64,000 bases of DNA, taken from contig CATIUR010000003.1 of NCBI GenBank assembly GCA_949592205.1, forward strand, positions 144,313,259 through 144,377,258, read 5' to 3'. The translations under genes were made by a program, and so were the position numbers. A model generated the notes under the pieces. The model saw only the letters and a list, made by a program, of their open reading frames with translations. It had not been told where the DNA came from and ran no database searches. This document shows positions 46,101-58,412 of this stretch, in pieces (within the stretch, counting starts at the first letter, position 1; each line of letters begins with the position of its first letter). Origin of the DNA: Helichrysum umbraculigerum. Taxonomy: Eukaryota > Streptophyta > Magnoliopsida > Asterales > Asteraceae.

Positions 46101-46639
46101 AACGAATCTTTCGTTACCTCAAAGGGAAACCTAAGCTGGGTCTTTGGTATCCGATTGATGGAGACTTAGATCTCGTAGCTTATACTGATTCGGATTACGG
46201 AGGATGCAATCAGAATAGGAAATCTACGACCGGAGGATGTCAATTCCTAGGAGGTAGATTAGTATCCTGGCAGTGCAAGAAGCAAACCTCGGTAGCCATT
46301 TTTACATGTGAAGCTGAGTATGTTGCAGCTGGCAGCTGTTGCTCTCAAGTGCTTTGGATTCAACAGCAACTGCGGGATTACGGGTTAAATATAACCAATA
46401 CTCCTATGATGATTGATAACGAATCTACTATGTCGATCACCAATAATCCGGTGAAGCACAGTAAAACTAAGCATATTGATATTCGACATCATTTTATTAG
46501 AGATTGTGCTGAGAAGAAGTTGATAAAGTTAGTTAAGGTTCAATCATTGGATAACTTAGCAGACTTATACACAAAGGCGTTCGACAGAGCAAGATTTGAG
46601 ATGTTGGTTCAACTAAACGGAATGAGAAATCCAGAGTGA
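43196..46639 (+). pseudogene. Pol of Copia element I with two in-frame stops
   Basis: One frame holds, in order: aspartic protease (WWYVDSGFSRHMTG near 43254), GAG-pre-integrase and integrase (HHCC as HRRMAHLN...CVPCMKGK; HMDLFGPIS, HSDNGTEF, QQNGVAERKNRT), then reverse transcriptase (QLDVKSAFLYG; YVDDIIFGS at 45692-45718) and RNase H (AYTDSDYGG, TCEAEYVAAG, HIDIRHHFIRD). Stops TAA at 45314-45316 (just inside RT) and 45875-45877 interrupt the frame, each one substitution away from a sense codon. The gag-pol border has TAG, a second stop at 43204-43206 in the gag frame, and a pyrimidine-rich GTGCAG at 43224-43229 just before the conserved protease region, which looks like a splice acceptor. 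Confidence 0.93.
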
Positions 46640-48974
46640 TTAGTCTTCCAAGGGTATTTTTTTTAATAGTTAATATTTCTAAAAAAAAAAAAAAAAAAGG
46701 CGTATGGCATTCATTTGCTTGTTACCTAAGGGGAATCGCCTTCATTTAAGTTTTTATTTGCAAAAACTAAGGGAAATGATAGTACATTAGGAGAATAAGC
46801 TTCACAATAATAAGCTTAAGTCCTAAGTATGATATGGTAGTAGGTTCAAATAAAGTTGCTTTAGAACTACAGCAGTTCTATCAGGTATGTGTTTATATTT
46901 ATTTGATTATACACCTATATCCACAAGTTATAATTTGTCTATTTTTAGTGAAAACTTTAGATGGCTTCATCATATGATGTACTGGTAGGCAAATTATATG
47001 AAATTTTCTAAGCCTTAAGAAGTTAATTAACTACTTGTTTATTATCTTGTGTTACTATTCTATGATGTATGACATTAAGTCTTAATTGTTGAATGATGGT
47101 ATTGCAATACACTGTTATCATGCATTCTAATTTGAAGTGACAAATAGTAGCAATATGGGTATTAACTTAATTACTGGTAACTTTGTTGTACTAAGTACAG
47201 AACTGAAACCTTTAATTAAATTAATATTCTCAAATATATTTTGAATTATGCTAGAAGGGATCTTCTGTTGTACTACGTACAGACTTAGATAACATAGCAT
47301 ATTCAAAGTATGTCTGATATTTGTCTAACCTTAAAAATTCAAGTGTATGTTATATGTTTCGAAAAGATACATCATTTAGTAACCGCTACCTTGAAATTTA
47401 ATGATGCAGTGTTATGAGTTTTACTTGAATTCTTCAGTATGTCATATAATAGGAAACACTTGATAATATTCATACTAACAATAAAGTGTTTGCTTAGAAA
47501 ATTTAGTATAATTTGTTTATGTGGATCATAATACCGGTAATCATCTTGGACTGTCTATAAATAAACTATTCACTTAATGTGAGTAATGCATTTATTAATT
47601 ATGCTATGTGGATAAAGGTACCTAAGATATAGTTTTATAAATATAAATGTATAAATGATAAATTTAGTTGTAATTTTATAGTAATTTACTAGAATTTCAT
47701 GAGGTATGTATACTACCAATCTACTTAGACTTTTTAATAAATAATTAATAGCTTGTTCTTTCTAATATGATCCCTAAGTAGTTAAATTCTTAATCATTTT
47801 ATTTATGTATTTGTTTTATTTAGAAGTGATTAATAAAATGGTACTTGATACCACTGTTTGTCTATATGTTTTTAATTTACTTTTAGCTTTTGTTTAAGTA
47901 TTTTATTTTATTTTAATAAGTGTTACCCTTTGGAATTAAATTATACTGAACTGTCTCATATATTGTTGAACAAACGTAACAAATACAAGTGAAAAATAAT
48001 TTTATTTTAGACTTGTACAAATGATGGGTTTTTAATTTATATTAAGTATTTAATTCGCGTTTTTATTTATTCCTGCGAGTCGACTTAGTCAACTTGCGGA
48101 TCCACTTGAAATCTCGCGAATCGGATACACGGTATAAAGGGGGTCAAGCGAGTCAAGCCAACCCACCGAACCCACATCATTCGCGAGTTCACTTAAACTT
48201 GGCGAATCCGCTTACAGGCGAAACGAGGCGAAACTTAGTTTTCGTTTGATTTTGATTTTGCGAGTAAGGAAACGAGTTTTTGAATCCGTTGATTATATTC
48301 AAGACTTCTTTGCGAACATTTTGAGGTATAATACAACGGATTTCACCGTGTAAATAACGAGAAATCGAAGTTTTCATAAACCTAGGGTTTCGGGTTATAA
48401 ACGAAATGACTCACGTCGATTAAGGACTTTGTTTAGCATGAATCGTTAGGGTTACTGTTAAACGAACATCAATGAACGTAAAACAATCTTTAGATCACGT
48501 TAAAATCAACGGATTAATTGATTTTGAAAATAAACTCGCGACAGCTGTTCATCGAACGAGTTGACACTTTGATTCAACTCGCAGCGAGTTGACTAGCAGA
48601 TCGACATGATTAGCGAGTTCACTTCAATCGCGAGTTGATAAGCAAAGCGAGTTGATAAGCGAAACGAGTTGACCTCGATTCGCAAGGCCAGTTTATGCGA
48701 GTCCAGTACTTAGAATTTTTTTTTTTAAAGTGGTGATATAAATGTTAATACTTTCTATATAATAACTTTTATAATGGATTTAAATTAGACTTAAGACTTA
48801 TTAGTTATAAGTTAAATTTTTATATACGACTTGAGACTATTTTGTAACAAGTTATATATAATTTCAATTTTAAACTAAGATGTTTGATGAATTCTGATTC
48901 ATAATACGTTATAGTTTAAAGTCTTTTAATCGTGCATTAAAATTATATATGTTGTTTGTGTTTATTTTACAGAT
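46640..48974 (+). other. Non-coding spacer between pol and ORF3 of element I
   Basis: About 2.3 kb without a gene. It starts with an A-rich run (46680-46698) and is AT-rich to about 48050. Then two clusters of GCGAGT(C/T)GA words follow (48075-48265 and 48530-48715). It ends in a pyrimidine-rich TTTATTTTACAG at 48961-48972, directly before the ORF3 start codon. Confidence 0.7.
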
Positions 48975-51900
48975 ATGGCGAGAGCATTTGACAAGGGCCA
49001 CAATATTTTGGTGGATCTGAACCTTGAAGCCAAGAGGGCTGATAGGGTGGCTGATATTCTTAGATTTCTTGCACGATCACGTATTCGATACGCCATTACG
49101 GCCAATCCACCTATCTCTCAGGCGATTCTGAATGATTTCTGGACGGATATTGCATATGACGAATATGTCAACCCACCAGAGATCCGAGCAACGGTTAGCG
49201 GCCAACCTGTTGTGTTTAGCGCTGGAAATCTTCGTGAGATTTTGCAGCTTGGTACAGAGGAACAAGAGAATGGGGATGTGGAGTATCCTATGGATTTTAT
49301 CGAGGGTGCTATAGACCGTATAGGTTATACAGGTGATAGGCGTGGACGTCAGTTCCAGAAACCTCTGGTTATCGGACAGTGGAGGTTTCTATGACACGTG
49401 ATGAATATAGTTTTTGCAGCGAAGAAGGGTGGCTTTGATGAGTTAAGCCCTGCTATTCTATCGGCTGCACTGTCATTGGTTTATAATAAACCATACAGTT
49501 TCTGTGATTATCTTTTTGGTGAGATTGCGAAACAGATATCGGGTTCTGTTAGATCAAGGTTTTTGGTTTACCCGAGATTTTGTATCTTGATTATCCGTGC
49601 GTGTCTACCGGATTTGGCTATACCTGAACCACATCTAGTGGTTAATACGATTGATCATCGTGGGTATAACGCCATGTTTATGCAGACAGTGAGGAAAGAG
49701 GGAATGGTAAAACCTGAGGTAAGACCACTCTTTGGGTATATTATTGACCCAAACTACGTTGCACCGCCAAATCATGGTTGGTTGGACGTTGCTGCTGCTG
49801 ATGTTGCTGCTGCTGCTGCTATTGCACAACCTCTAGCTGATGTGGTTCATGCTGAAGATCCACAAGAGCTGCTTGAGGATGTCTTGGAACAACCTGCACA
49901 TGCTGGGGAACAGGTGAACCCAGATGTTGCTGCTCAGCTTGTTCAGGAGGTGCTGGAGCACAATGATGATGCGACGAATCCATTGCTCCAGGATATTGAT
50001 AGTTATTTTGCACCACCTGAGGTAATATTATTTTATTTATATAATGTTATAGATACTTAGTTGATAGATTACTTTTATTAATCATGCAGTATAATATTAT
50101 TATATATCTATACTGATATTAGATATTTAGTTAATTGGATAATATTTCTGATTATAAAATATAAATATCATTATATGAACAGGAAGCTGAAGCTGAGGCT
50201 GCAAACCAAGAGGTTGCAATACCTGAGGGGGAGCAGATACAGCTAGATAGATCAGTTGTTGTACCGGCTGAGGTATTATATCTGATTAATCTTAAATATA
50301 TAGAACTTGTATGATAGAGCTTTATGCTAATCATAAATGTTAAATATATTCAACATTTAGGATCCTGTTAGATCATCTGGAGGTCATGATGGTGAGACGG
50401 CTTCAGATGAGGATTCTGAGAATACACCTTCTCCTCCTCCGTCTATTTCTGAAAAGAAGAGGAAGGGCAAGAGTATTTTGGAGGAAGGTTCTGAGGAGGT
50501 TGAAACTCCTTTGAGGAAGAGGTCGAGGAATTTGACCATTAGAGAAGATTAGTATTATACAAAATTAGATAATCTTAACTTGTTGTTTATCAGGAGTTAA
50601 ACTGAGACAGTTAATTCTGTGACAGTTGCTCAAGATACACCGCAGGTCGAGACGGTGATATCGGTAGAGTCTGAGCCGATGTCTGTACCTGTTAAGGTAT
50701 GAGATTTAAGTTTAGTACTACAAGTATTACAAAATTAATTAGAGATTGAGACAGAGTAATCTGTAACAATTACTTATTTAATTTTTGTCTAATATTTTAG
50801 GAGATTGTTGACTTAGTACGTTCGGAGCCTATTCCGACTACTACAGCAAGCATATTTACAGCTGATCTTCTGAAGACAGCTTTGACTCAGCCACTTCCAC
50901 CGCGTACTTTTGAGTCGCATGTTGCTTCGCTGACACCAACTGGACCGACGATCATTCCTATTACTCCTGTGACTGATGCTGAAAGGATTACATCCTTGGA
51001 GTCGAAAGTGAAGGAGTTAGAGAAGGTTGTTGCTAGGGTTCCAGAGTTGGTTGTAAACAATCTTACTCTAGGCCAGCAAGTGCTTGAACAGAGTCAAGCT
51101 TATACTACTTTGCTGAAGACTCACAATACCTTACTTGATGATTTCAATACCCAGCTACTGAAACTTGGTAACTTAGAACGTTTGGTGTTAAGAGTTAATT
51201 CAGGACAGTCTGCTCAGGGGGAGGTATTGGTATATCTGGAGTTGTGCAAGCAAGATGAGCTGAGAAGGAAAAGAGACTCTGACAAAGACGATGATCCCAA
51301 TGCATCGAAAGGTGGTGAGCAGACCGGTCCTTCAAAGATTGGTGAGCAAGCTACACGTCAGGGGGAGTCTGGTGCTGAAGCTAGCGGTTCTGGAGCGGGT
51401 ACAAGTGCAGATAAGACTGTACCGGGTGATACTGAAGCTGGTAAGATAGCTTAGTATTATCATAGTACTGTAATATTTGTAATAGTTTGTAGTGAACAAA
51501 TGTAAACTTAATATTATTGTGTAAATATATTTGGCTTAAGGTTATTATTATTTTAAGTAAAATATGTTTGATGTAATTTAAGTTTATATAATTATATGTT
51601 AAGATAAAATAGTGATCGAAAGTCTTCCGATTCATTGAGTAGTCGAGCGGCGTGTTCCGATTAATATCGGCGGTCAAAATTTTATAATAACATATGCATT
51701 TTAGACTTGAGAGTTTGTATACTGACAAGTTAAAAATGTATTAGTTCAACTAGACAAATGATATATAATTTAAAGGTTAAATTGATAATGAATTAGATCA
51801 AATTAACACTTGGAAATTATATAAGATAATTAATAGTAAATTTGAATGTTTGGTGATTATTCACAATGCATTAGAATTTAAAAATTAATTATTATTTGTT

Positions 51901-53128
51901 AAGTAGGTTATAAGACTTAAGAGATTTTAGATTGATTCAGGGTAATCAATAAAAGATTTTATAAGTTATATGTAAATTGCGTTTATATTTTAGGTTAAAA
52001 TATACAAAAGAATTAATAAAGAAATTCTTAGGTTGATTCAGGGAAATCAATAAGAGAGTTTTAATTATTAATATATTTGTATTTATGTTTTTCTCTTAGG
52101 TTTGGAAATGCTTGATCTATCTGATTCGGAAGATGATATTTTTGATGAGATAGATGATGACATTGATTTTGATCTTGAGGATGGAGAATTTCTACCACCT
52201 ACTGATTGGACTGCTGTACCTGAGATTGTGCAAGACATTGGTGTAGATCCGGATGCAAATATTGATGAACACCATGTGAGTCCATCTAGGACAGAAGTTA
52301 TTATTGAAAATGAACAAGGTCCAATGGTTGTCGATGTAGATGAAGAAATCGATGACTCAACCGATTCAGAAGATGATGAAACTTTGATTTCTACCAAGAA
52401 TCCTGCTGTTTTTCTTAGGAAACTTCCAAAACAGAAAAAGAAGGTTGGAGTTTCAGAAGTTGATATTACGGGAAAACGTGTTCCTCATAAAGGGATTGTT
52501 GGATGGTACTTTGACTCTGAACAGAAGCTTATTGCTATTAAAAGGTTTGATGGAGTTCAATATTTTGAGCGAAAGCTTGCAGTATTCAGTTCCTTACCAC
52601 GTTATGAGATACGTGACTTGGTTAGATTGGAGATAAATAATCCAAAGTAATGATGATTATGCTAAACGTGTTGAACGAATTATTAGAACTGAAGTTGGTA
52701 CAAATAAGTTTGTTCAGATTAAGCCAAGAAAAGGAAAGAGTGTGAAACTACAAGAGAAAAGTCAAAGAACTAGAAGAAGAAGAAGAAGGAAAAAGATATA
52801 TCCAGCTGTTAGATGCATACAGCAGATTCCACAGAAGACAATGCCACAGGATATTTTGGGAAATATGAAGAGTTGGTACGTGGATTCAGGAACTGGAGAA
52901 GCTGTTATGGTTGAAGCTGATGATGAGGTTGAAGGTGGTGAAAGAGAAATCTTCAGAGTTTATGATCATCGACACCTGATGAATATGTCGAGAAAGGATC
53001 TGTTAAAGTTAAATGAGAACATAATTTTGATGACTATTGAATGGGCTGATTTAGCGAGAGATTATCAGTTGATGGTTAAGACTTGTATCAAGATGAAGAT
53101 TTACGCAGGTAGTAAGATTTACAAATGA
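48975..53128 (+). pseudogene. ORF3 of Copia element I, spliced, damaged
   Basis: Starts MARAFDKGHN at 48975, three bases after a CAG acceptor. Introns I can place by frame: 50022-50182, 50273-50360, 50697-50800 and 51441-52099, all GT-AG with GAG|GTA-type donors; one junction between 50549 and 50626 is unresolved. The N-terminal half is globular (GQPVVFSAGNLREILQLG, SRFLVYPRFCILIIRACLP), then an Ala/Glu-rich linker, a basic stretch (KKRKGKSI, RKRSRN), a coiled-coil-like part (ITSLESKVKELEKVVARV), and an acidic-then-basic C-terminal part (WYFDSEQKLIAIKRFDGVQY). A TGA at 49392-49394 and a one-base slip near 52648 break it. No recognised enzymatic motif and no clear membrane segment, so it is not an obvious envelope protein. 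Confidence 0.65.
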
Positions 53129-53172
53129 AGACCAAAGACAAGCGTGAAGATAAAGACGCTAGAGCTATTGTC

Positions 53173-53183
53173 AAGGGGGAGTC
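53173..53183 (+). other. Polypurine tract of element I
   Basis: AAGGGGGAGTC directly before the 3' LTR. Confidence 0.8.
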
Positions 53184-53761
53184 TGTTGGAACATAGTTTG
53201 TGACAACAGATCTAGCTTGAAATAGGACTGGTGTAATTATTATTATGTTTGTACATTGATTTAGATTTGTAAATGAATATTTGTTTTGTTAGTAATATTC
53301 GTTAAACATATTATTGTGTTAAGTTGGACTAATGTTAAATACGAAATAAATACATTCTGTGCGAGTCGAGTTCTCAGGTCGCGAACCTTGCGAGCCGAGA
53401 TGAGAACTGAACTCGTGGAAGTCAGTAGTGAGTCGAGCTTGGTAATGGGCTTGGGCTGCAAGGCGAGTTGGGCTGAACTCGCAGGCCCATGCGAGCCGAG
53501 CCGAGACCAGACTATATAATGTTTTTCATTCGGTGAAAAAACATAACTTTTGGCATTCGATACTCTCAGTCTGCGAACTCAGAAAACCAGAGAAAACTTA
53601 TACCTAACGGCTAGGCTTTGACGTTTTATCGTTTAAAGTTAAGCTTTAATATACGCAATTACGAACATATTCGTTGTTAGTAAGATAACACCGTATTGAG
53701 GGATTCCGCACCTTAATACAACAGATAACGAAGTTATCGATCCTAGAACTAGGGACTTACA
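53184..53761 (+). repeat. 3' LTR of element I
   Basis: 578 bp, about six mismatches to the 5' LTR, followed by target duplication TTGTG. Confidence 0.95.
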
Positions 53762-54433
53762 TTGTGTCTCAAATTTTACCTTTTCTTGAACACATACTTG
53801 ATTTGCATAAGTTTGTGCATCAAGATCCAGTTTTAATTTCTTCATCTTTGACTCATTTTCATTTTGGTCATTGAGTTTGGATTGTAAATCACTGATTTTA
53901 CGTTTCTGTCCTTTTTGAATATCATGTGAATTTGATAAGTCAACTATCAAAGACTCAAAGACATTATCTTTTTCAGCAGCTGTAAATGATTTAAAACAAC
54001 GCACCTTGTAAAGAGTTTAAGGATCCCATTCAGACGCTGAACACTTAGGAGTGACTTCTTTGATGTCTTCAAGAAGTTGAGCGTCATCAGCCATCAGACA
54101 ATACTCCTTATCTAAACAAATCATTGCTTCTTCTTCATCTGATGATGAGGAGTCAGAGTCACTGAATGAACCTTCTTCAGTGACGAAACCTTTTACCTTC
54201 TTCTTTCCAGATTTAGCCATTGCCTTCAGTTTCTTGTATTTTGCCTTGTACTTGTTATACTTATCATTTCTGAAGTCTGGCACTAGTTCAGGGACTTGGT
54301 TGACTGACTTTGATCTACATTCAGCTGCAAAATGACCAGGTTTGCCACAATTGTAGCATTCTGAAACACCCCAAAATTTTACGTGTATTTTATGTGAAGT
54401 TTTAAATTAAACTGGTGTAATCTGTGACCAAAA

Positions 54434-54560
54434 TCGCGCCGCAACTTCAAACTATCGCGTCGCAATTAAGAATTATAATCGCGTCACAATCATTTAAGAT
54501 CGCGTCGCTATTGAAACAAGATCGCGTCGCAATCTTTAAGATCGCGTCGCGATCCAGGTC
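54434..54560. repeat. CpG word array ATCGCGTCGC in LTR H
   Basis: Six near copies of ATCGCG(T/C)CGC spaced 18-28 nt apart; one has lost a CpG (GCGTCACAAT). Two more copies lie at the other end of the LTR (56026-56062). Confidence 0.85.
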
Positions 54561-54989
54561 TGTACAGAACCAAAACAGACAGCTTCAAAACCTGACCAAA
54601 ACTGCACCAAAACAACCATCACCTGTACACAATACAATTTCCGCAACACCAATACATAGTTTTACAAACAAATCTTCATCAAATTCCCTTATATAGTCTC
54701 TTGACCCATTTGAATACTTTGGATCAAAACAAACTAAACCATTTATACCATATCAACATTTAAACCAAAACGGTTGAAATGGTATTAACATTTACATACC
54801 ATTTAATATCTTTAAACAACAAACTTAAAGTACTAAAACGACTTATATCATAATTTTTACAAAAGATGGGGTAATTGATCTCAAGAGCATGATTTAACGA
54901 ATACGAGTTATTACCCTAAATTTACAACATCCACCGCTAGCTACCAACCGGTTTCTTGCCCGTATCACCTTTCGAACCACTAGCTTCAC

Positions 54990-55029
54990 CTAAAACATTA
55001 GAATTATACAACGGTAAGCAAAACGCTTA
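54990..55029 (-). other. LTR H hairpin plus AG|GT module
   Basis: Minus strand: TAAGC-GTTTT-GCTTA (55029-55015, 5-bp stem), then 25 nt to TTTTAG|GTGA (AG ends at 54990). Confidence 0.65.
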
Positions 55030-55471
55030 GTAAGTAATGAAATACAATCACATGTAATAATGATAATTTAGCTAAGGATCCTTAACCGCCCATGCTAGTT
55101 GTATACTACTAGCAATCACACGAGCCTATGGCCGCAACCATTACTCGCACAAAATCGTTAGCAAATGACCGAAGCCATTCCTAACCCATGTTCATGTAAT
55201 CCAAAACTTACCTTGCGATTGCACAATTAAATCACTTGAACTCTTTCCAAACTCTTTAACACCTAATCACATAATCACATAACACACAATTACACTTTGC
55301 ACTTAATAATACACTTAACAAATTAACCCAAAATATTAACTTTGGTCTTAACCTTACTTGTACATTTTTATCCATATAATTTCTATATACACTTGAATAA
55401 TGATTCTTTTAACCAACTCACTACAACTTGCTTTACAATACTCCATATCATTTTTAGAACCATTTTCAGAA

Positions 55472-55472
<1 letters not shown>

Positions 55473-55526
<54 letters not shown>
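55473..55526. repeat. (TA)n microsatellite in LTR H
   Basis: About 27 TA units; any reading frame across it is spurious. Confidence 0.95.
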
Positions 55527-55531
<5 letters not shown>

Positions 55532-57344
55532 TTACATCATGCTTCATTTCCTTCTTTTGCAATAATTTCATAATCATCTCATGATCATTAACATATAACA
55601 ATTACTTATTTATCACTAATTCAATCATATATTAATTTCCATAACTTAGGGTTTACTAATTTCAAACCCTAACTCAATTCATTATACAAGATTCATAATA
55701 TGAGTTACTAGTACATCTACATCATCTATATACCAACAACTTAATCATTTAACAATTATTAGTACTTAGGGTTTATAAAATGTTAAAACCCTAATCTGAT
55801 TTTACAATGAAATTAAGCACAAAGAGGTGAAATTATACCTTATAATCACTTAAGAAATGATTAGAAGCTTAATAGATGAATTTTCCAAGATAATTATGCA
55901 AAGAACAACATCAACTCTTCAAAAATCGCCCCCTAATATACTCTGGTCAGAATTTTGGTGATTTTGGGTGTTAAAACGAAATTAGAAGCTACTGGGCTTA
56001 AAAACCCGTTTCTGGAACTGGCTGAATCGTGCCGCGACCATCCAGGATCGCGCCGCGATCTATACCTGGACAGGCCCATCATTTTTCTTTTATTGCATTT
56101 CTAGCCCAAAACTTTTACACTTCCTAATACACATATAATTATGAAGAATATATACGTATTCTCAATTATGCACAAATCAAATAATATAACACATATACAT
56201 ATGTAATACACATACTCAATTAATATAACACATATTTATATGTACACTTTAATAAACTAATAATATTTAGAACTTACGAAAATAGGATGTTACACATTCT
56301 CCCTTAGATTGAAAATTGTCAGATGATGGAGCACCAGCGAATCTTTTTGATCTGGTGTTCCTTCTGAAATTAGCAACCATCATGGCCATATCTTTTTCAA
56401 GCTTCTCCAGACCTACATCATAGTCATACTCCGACTGTTCTTCATCTTGACCTCCTTCTTCTTCAGCTATCAGTGACTTCGAGCTTTTCTTAGACACTTT
56501 TGATTTCTGTCTCTGATCGATTTCATCAAGCTCAGCTACAAGGGCATTGGATATCTTCTGACTTCCAAGAGTAGCACGAATATGCTCACTCTGATCAGCT
56601 TGCTTTTCAGACTGCTCTCAGTTGAGCAAAATACCATAGACCTGAGTTAGATTAAATATTGAATAATCATTTCTCTGTCTAGTACATGTGGCAATGGTTC
56701 CCCAAATTTTCCTTGGCAGCAACTCCAAGAAGTTTTCAACAACAAATCTCTGTTCTTTTCCTATACCAGCTTTCTCCATTTTATTCATCAGCGACTGGTA
56801 CCTGGTATAAGTGGATGACAGTGATTCGTTGGGCTCCATTGCAAATAGCTCATACTGGCGAGTGAGATTTACTTCCCTGCAGCGAATAATATCAGGAGTT
56901 CCAATATATATATTCCTAAGGGTATCCCACATGTCTTTAGCAGTTCTACAAAGCCTGATAGATTCGAACACTTCATCAGGAAGTGCCATGCCTATGTAGA
57001 TTTTAGCTTGTTTATCCAATCTAACCAAACGTCTATCCTCATCCGACCATTGTTCCTCTCTTTTAGGCACAACCATTTCTGGTATAGCAGGAGTAGTAGC
57101 AGTAGCCATGACAGAAGGAACAATTGTGGTTGGAATGTGGGGACCATTGGTTATTGTATTACAAAGACGGTCGTCAATTAGGTCTAAAAACATCATCATT
57201 CGGGACATCCAAGTTTCAATCCTCGATGGATCAAAAGCTGGAGGTTTGGTTGTAGAACCATTTCCCTTCTGATAATCAGAGTCAACACAGCTGTACTTTA
57301 CTGATTCCATTGCAGACCTGGTTAATTGAATTTAAACCAACTCT

Positions 57345-57356
57345 GCTCTGATACCA
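57345..57356 (-). other. Primer binding site of element G
   Basis: The minus strand reads TGGTATCAGAGC next to the LTR, complementary to initiator methionine tRNA. Confidence 0.9.
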
Positions 57357-57358
57357 AT

Positions 57359-58412
57359 TGAGAGTCCCGAATTCACTATCAGTTAGTGATTTGGAATCGC
57401 AAAGTGTAAAGTTTAATTGTAGAAGGGGGGGTTGAATACAATTTAAAACTATTTCAGATTTTAGCTTAGTTGATTGATGAGTTTTAAATTGTTTAACAAA
57501 AACAGAGTATTAACGATAATAACAGAGTATTAAAATATATGACAATATCAAAGTAACGAAAGTAATGATAGCTAAAATGATGAATTATATTGATCATACA
57601 ATTCACAAGTGTTGAATGCGGAATGGATTAACCAAAGTTAATCCAATTCAAAAACTTAGCTAATCTATTACAAAAGAGATGAACAGCAGTGGACAAACAC
57701 GCTGACTGTTCACTCGCTGGATCGACAATACGTACTCTAGACAAATTGATCACTGACACACAAGTGATAAGTACGATTGAACGACTAGCCTCTACAGTAC
57801 AAAACACTGAACTATTTATACTACAAGAGTTCCTAAAATATCGCCTATAAAATAGGATCTTGGAATGACACGTGTCGCTGCTTGATTGGCTTGAACTCTG
57901 ATGAACCGACATTCTGCGGGTCCCAATTCTGTTACCGCAAATATCTCGTTACCTTAAAACCAATCATTTGCTGCCACGTAATCTTTCGGACATACTTCAA
58001 GTTGGAACACTATTGCTGATGTATAGATAAGTACAATACTCTTTTTGTACTTGATGATTGAGAGGCTTTATTGAATAGTTCCTGAAGATGCAGTAATCCT
58101 CCTCACTCACTGCGAGCTAACATGCTCTTGTAGAATGACTTGAACTAAAGATCTTCAGTGACTAGCTGTTATTCTGGCAGTGACTTTTGCCTTTATTGAT
58201 ATGAAGAAGTAAAGCTCTCGCTGATGTTGATCAGCGACACACAAAGTTGAGCTTTAATCTTCCTCAGCATATCAAATAGAATGAATGACGATCAGCGAAA
58301 CCAATCTTCAGCAACAGCAGCTTTGATACAATTCATTTCTTCATCGAGTAGTGAACAGTTGAGTTGGTCAGCGACTAGCGACTCAACATGGTCAGCGACC
58401 AGTGACTCAACA
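57359..58412 (-). repeat. 5' LTR of element G
   Basis: 1054 bp, near copy of 32073-33126. On the coding strand it ends beside the primer binding site. Confidence 0.93.

Larger units (their letters stand above)
39341..53761 (+). mobile_element. Copia element I, 14.4 kb with ORF3; target duplication TTGTG
   Basis: LTRs 39341-39918 and 53184-53761 (578 bp each, TGTTGG...TTACA) differ at about six positions by eye (~1%). Flanks are TTGTG (39336-39340, 53762-53766). Primer binding site 39921-39932, polypurine tract 53173-53183. Order: gag, protease-integrase-RT-RNase H (Copia order), 2.3 kb non-coding, ORF3. The size and the extra ORF behind pol recall the SIRE/Maximus-type Copia lineage; that placement is inferred. 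Pol carries two stop codons and ORF3 carries a stop and a frameshift, so this copy looks inactive. Confidence 0.95.
54362..56294 (-). mobile_element. Solo LTR H, 1933 bp, target duplication CATTC
   Basis: Plus-strand ends are TGAAACACCCC and GGATGTTACA, flanked by CATTC (54357-54361, 56295-56299). Minus strand begins TGTAACATCC. No coding content. It lies inside the zinc-knuckle codons of element G's gag. It carries ATCGCG(T/C)CGC words at 54434-54560 and again near 56025-56065. Confidence 0.92.
38694..57310 (-). pseudogene. gag of element G, split by elements H and I
   Basis: Pieces on minus: 57310-56300, 54361-53762, then 39340-38694. The first holds a Copia gag-type domain (TWMSRMMMFLDLIDDRL, IYIGMALPDEVFESI, LTRQYELFAM, FLELLPRKIWGTI). 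An in-frame TGA is at 56618-56620. A zinc knuckle CYNCGKPGHFAAEC is split by solo LTR H within its first codons. A Ser/Asp/Glu-rich stretch, a TAA at 54017-54019 and a coiled-coil-like helix follow up to the insertion of element I. The last piece has a second zinc knuckle CYKCGERQHLSSEC and stops at 38694. Two knuckles separated by a helix is the same plan as gag of element I. Confidence 0.8.
32073..58412 (-). mobile_element. Copia-like element G: gag and ORF3, no pol; target duplication ACTTA
   Basis: LTRs 32073-33126 and 57359-58412 (1054 bp each, TGAGAG...CAACA on plus) differ by roughly 20-25 sites by eye. Flanks are ACTTA (32068-32072, 58413-58417). The primer binding site (57345-57356) and polypurine tract (33127-33136) put the coding strand on minus. 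Minus the nested elements it is about 10 kb. Between gag (ending 38694) and ORF3 (starting 37785) there are only about 900 bp of non-coding DNA, with no protease, integrase, RT or RNase H. So it depended on another element for replication. Confidence 0.92.

Noticed and set aside
48975..50060. ORF3 of Copia I as a retroviral envelope protein
   Set aside because: No signal peptide, fusion peptide or transmembrane segment is visible; only its position behind pol resembles env.
55342..55601. Frames encoding Tyr-Ile repeats
   Set aside because: Produced by the (TA)n microsatellite.
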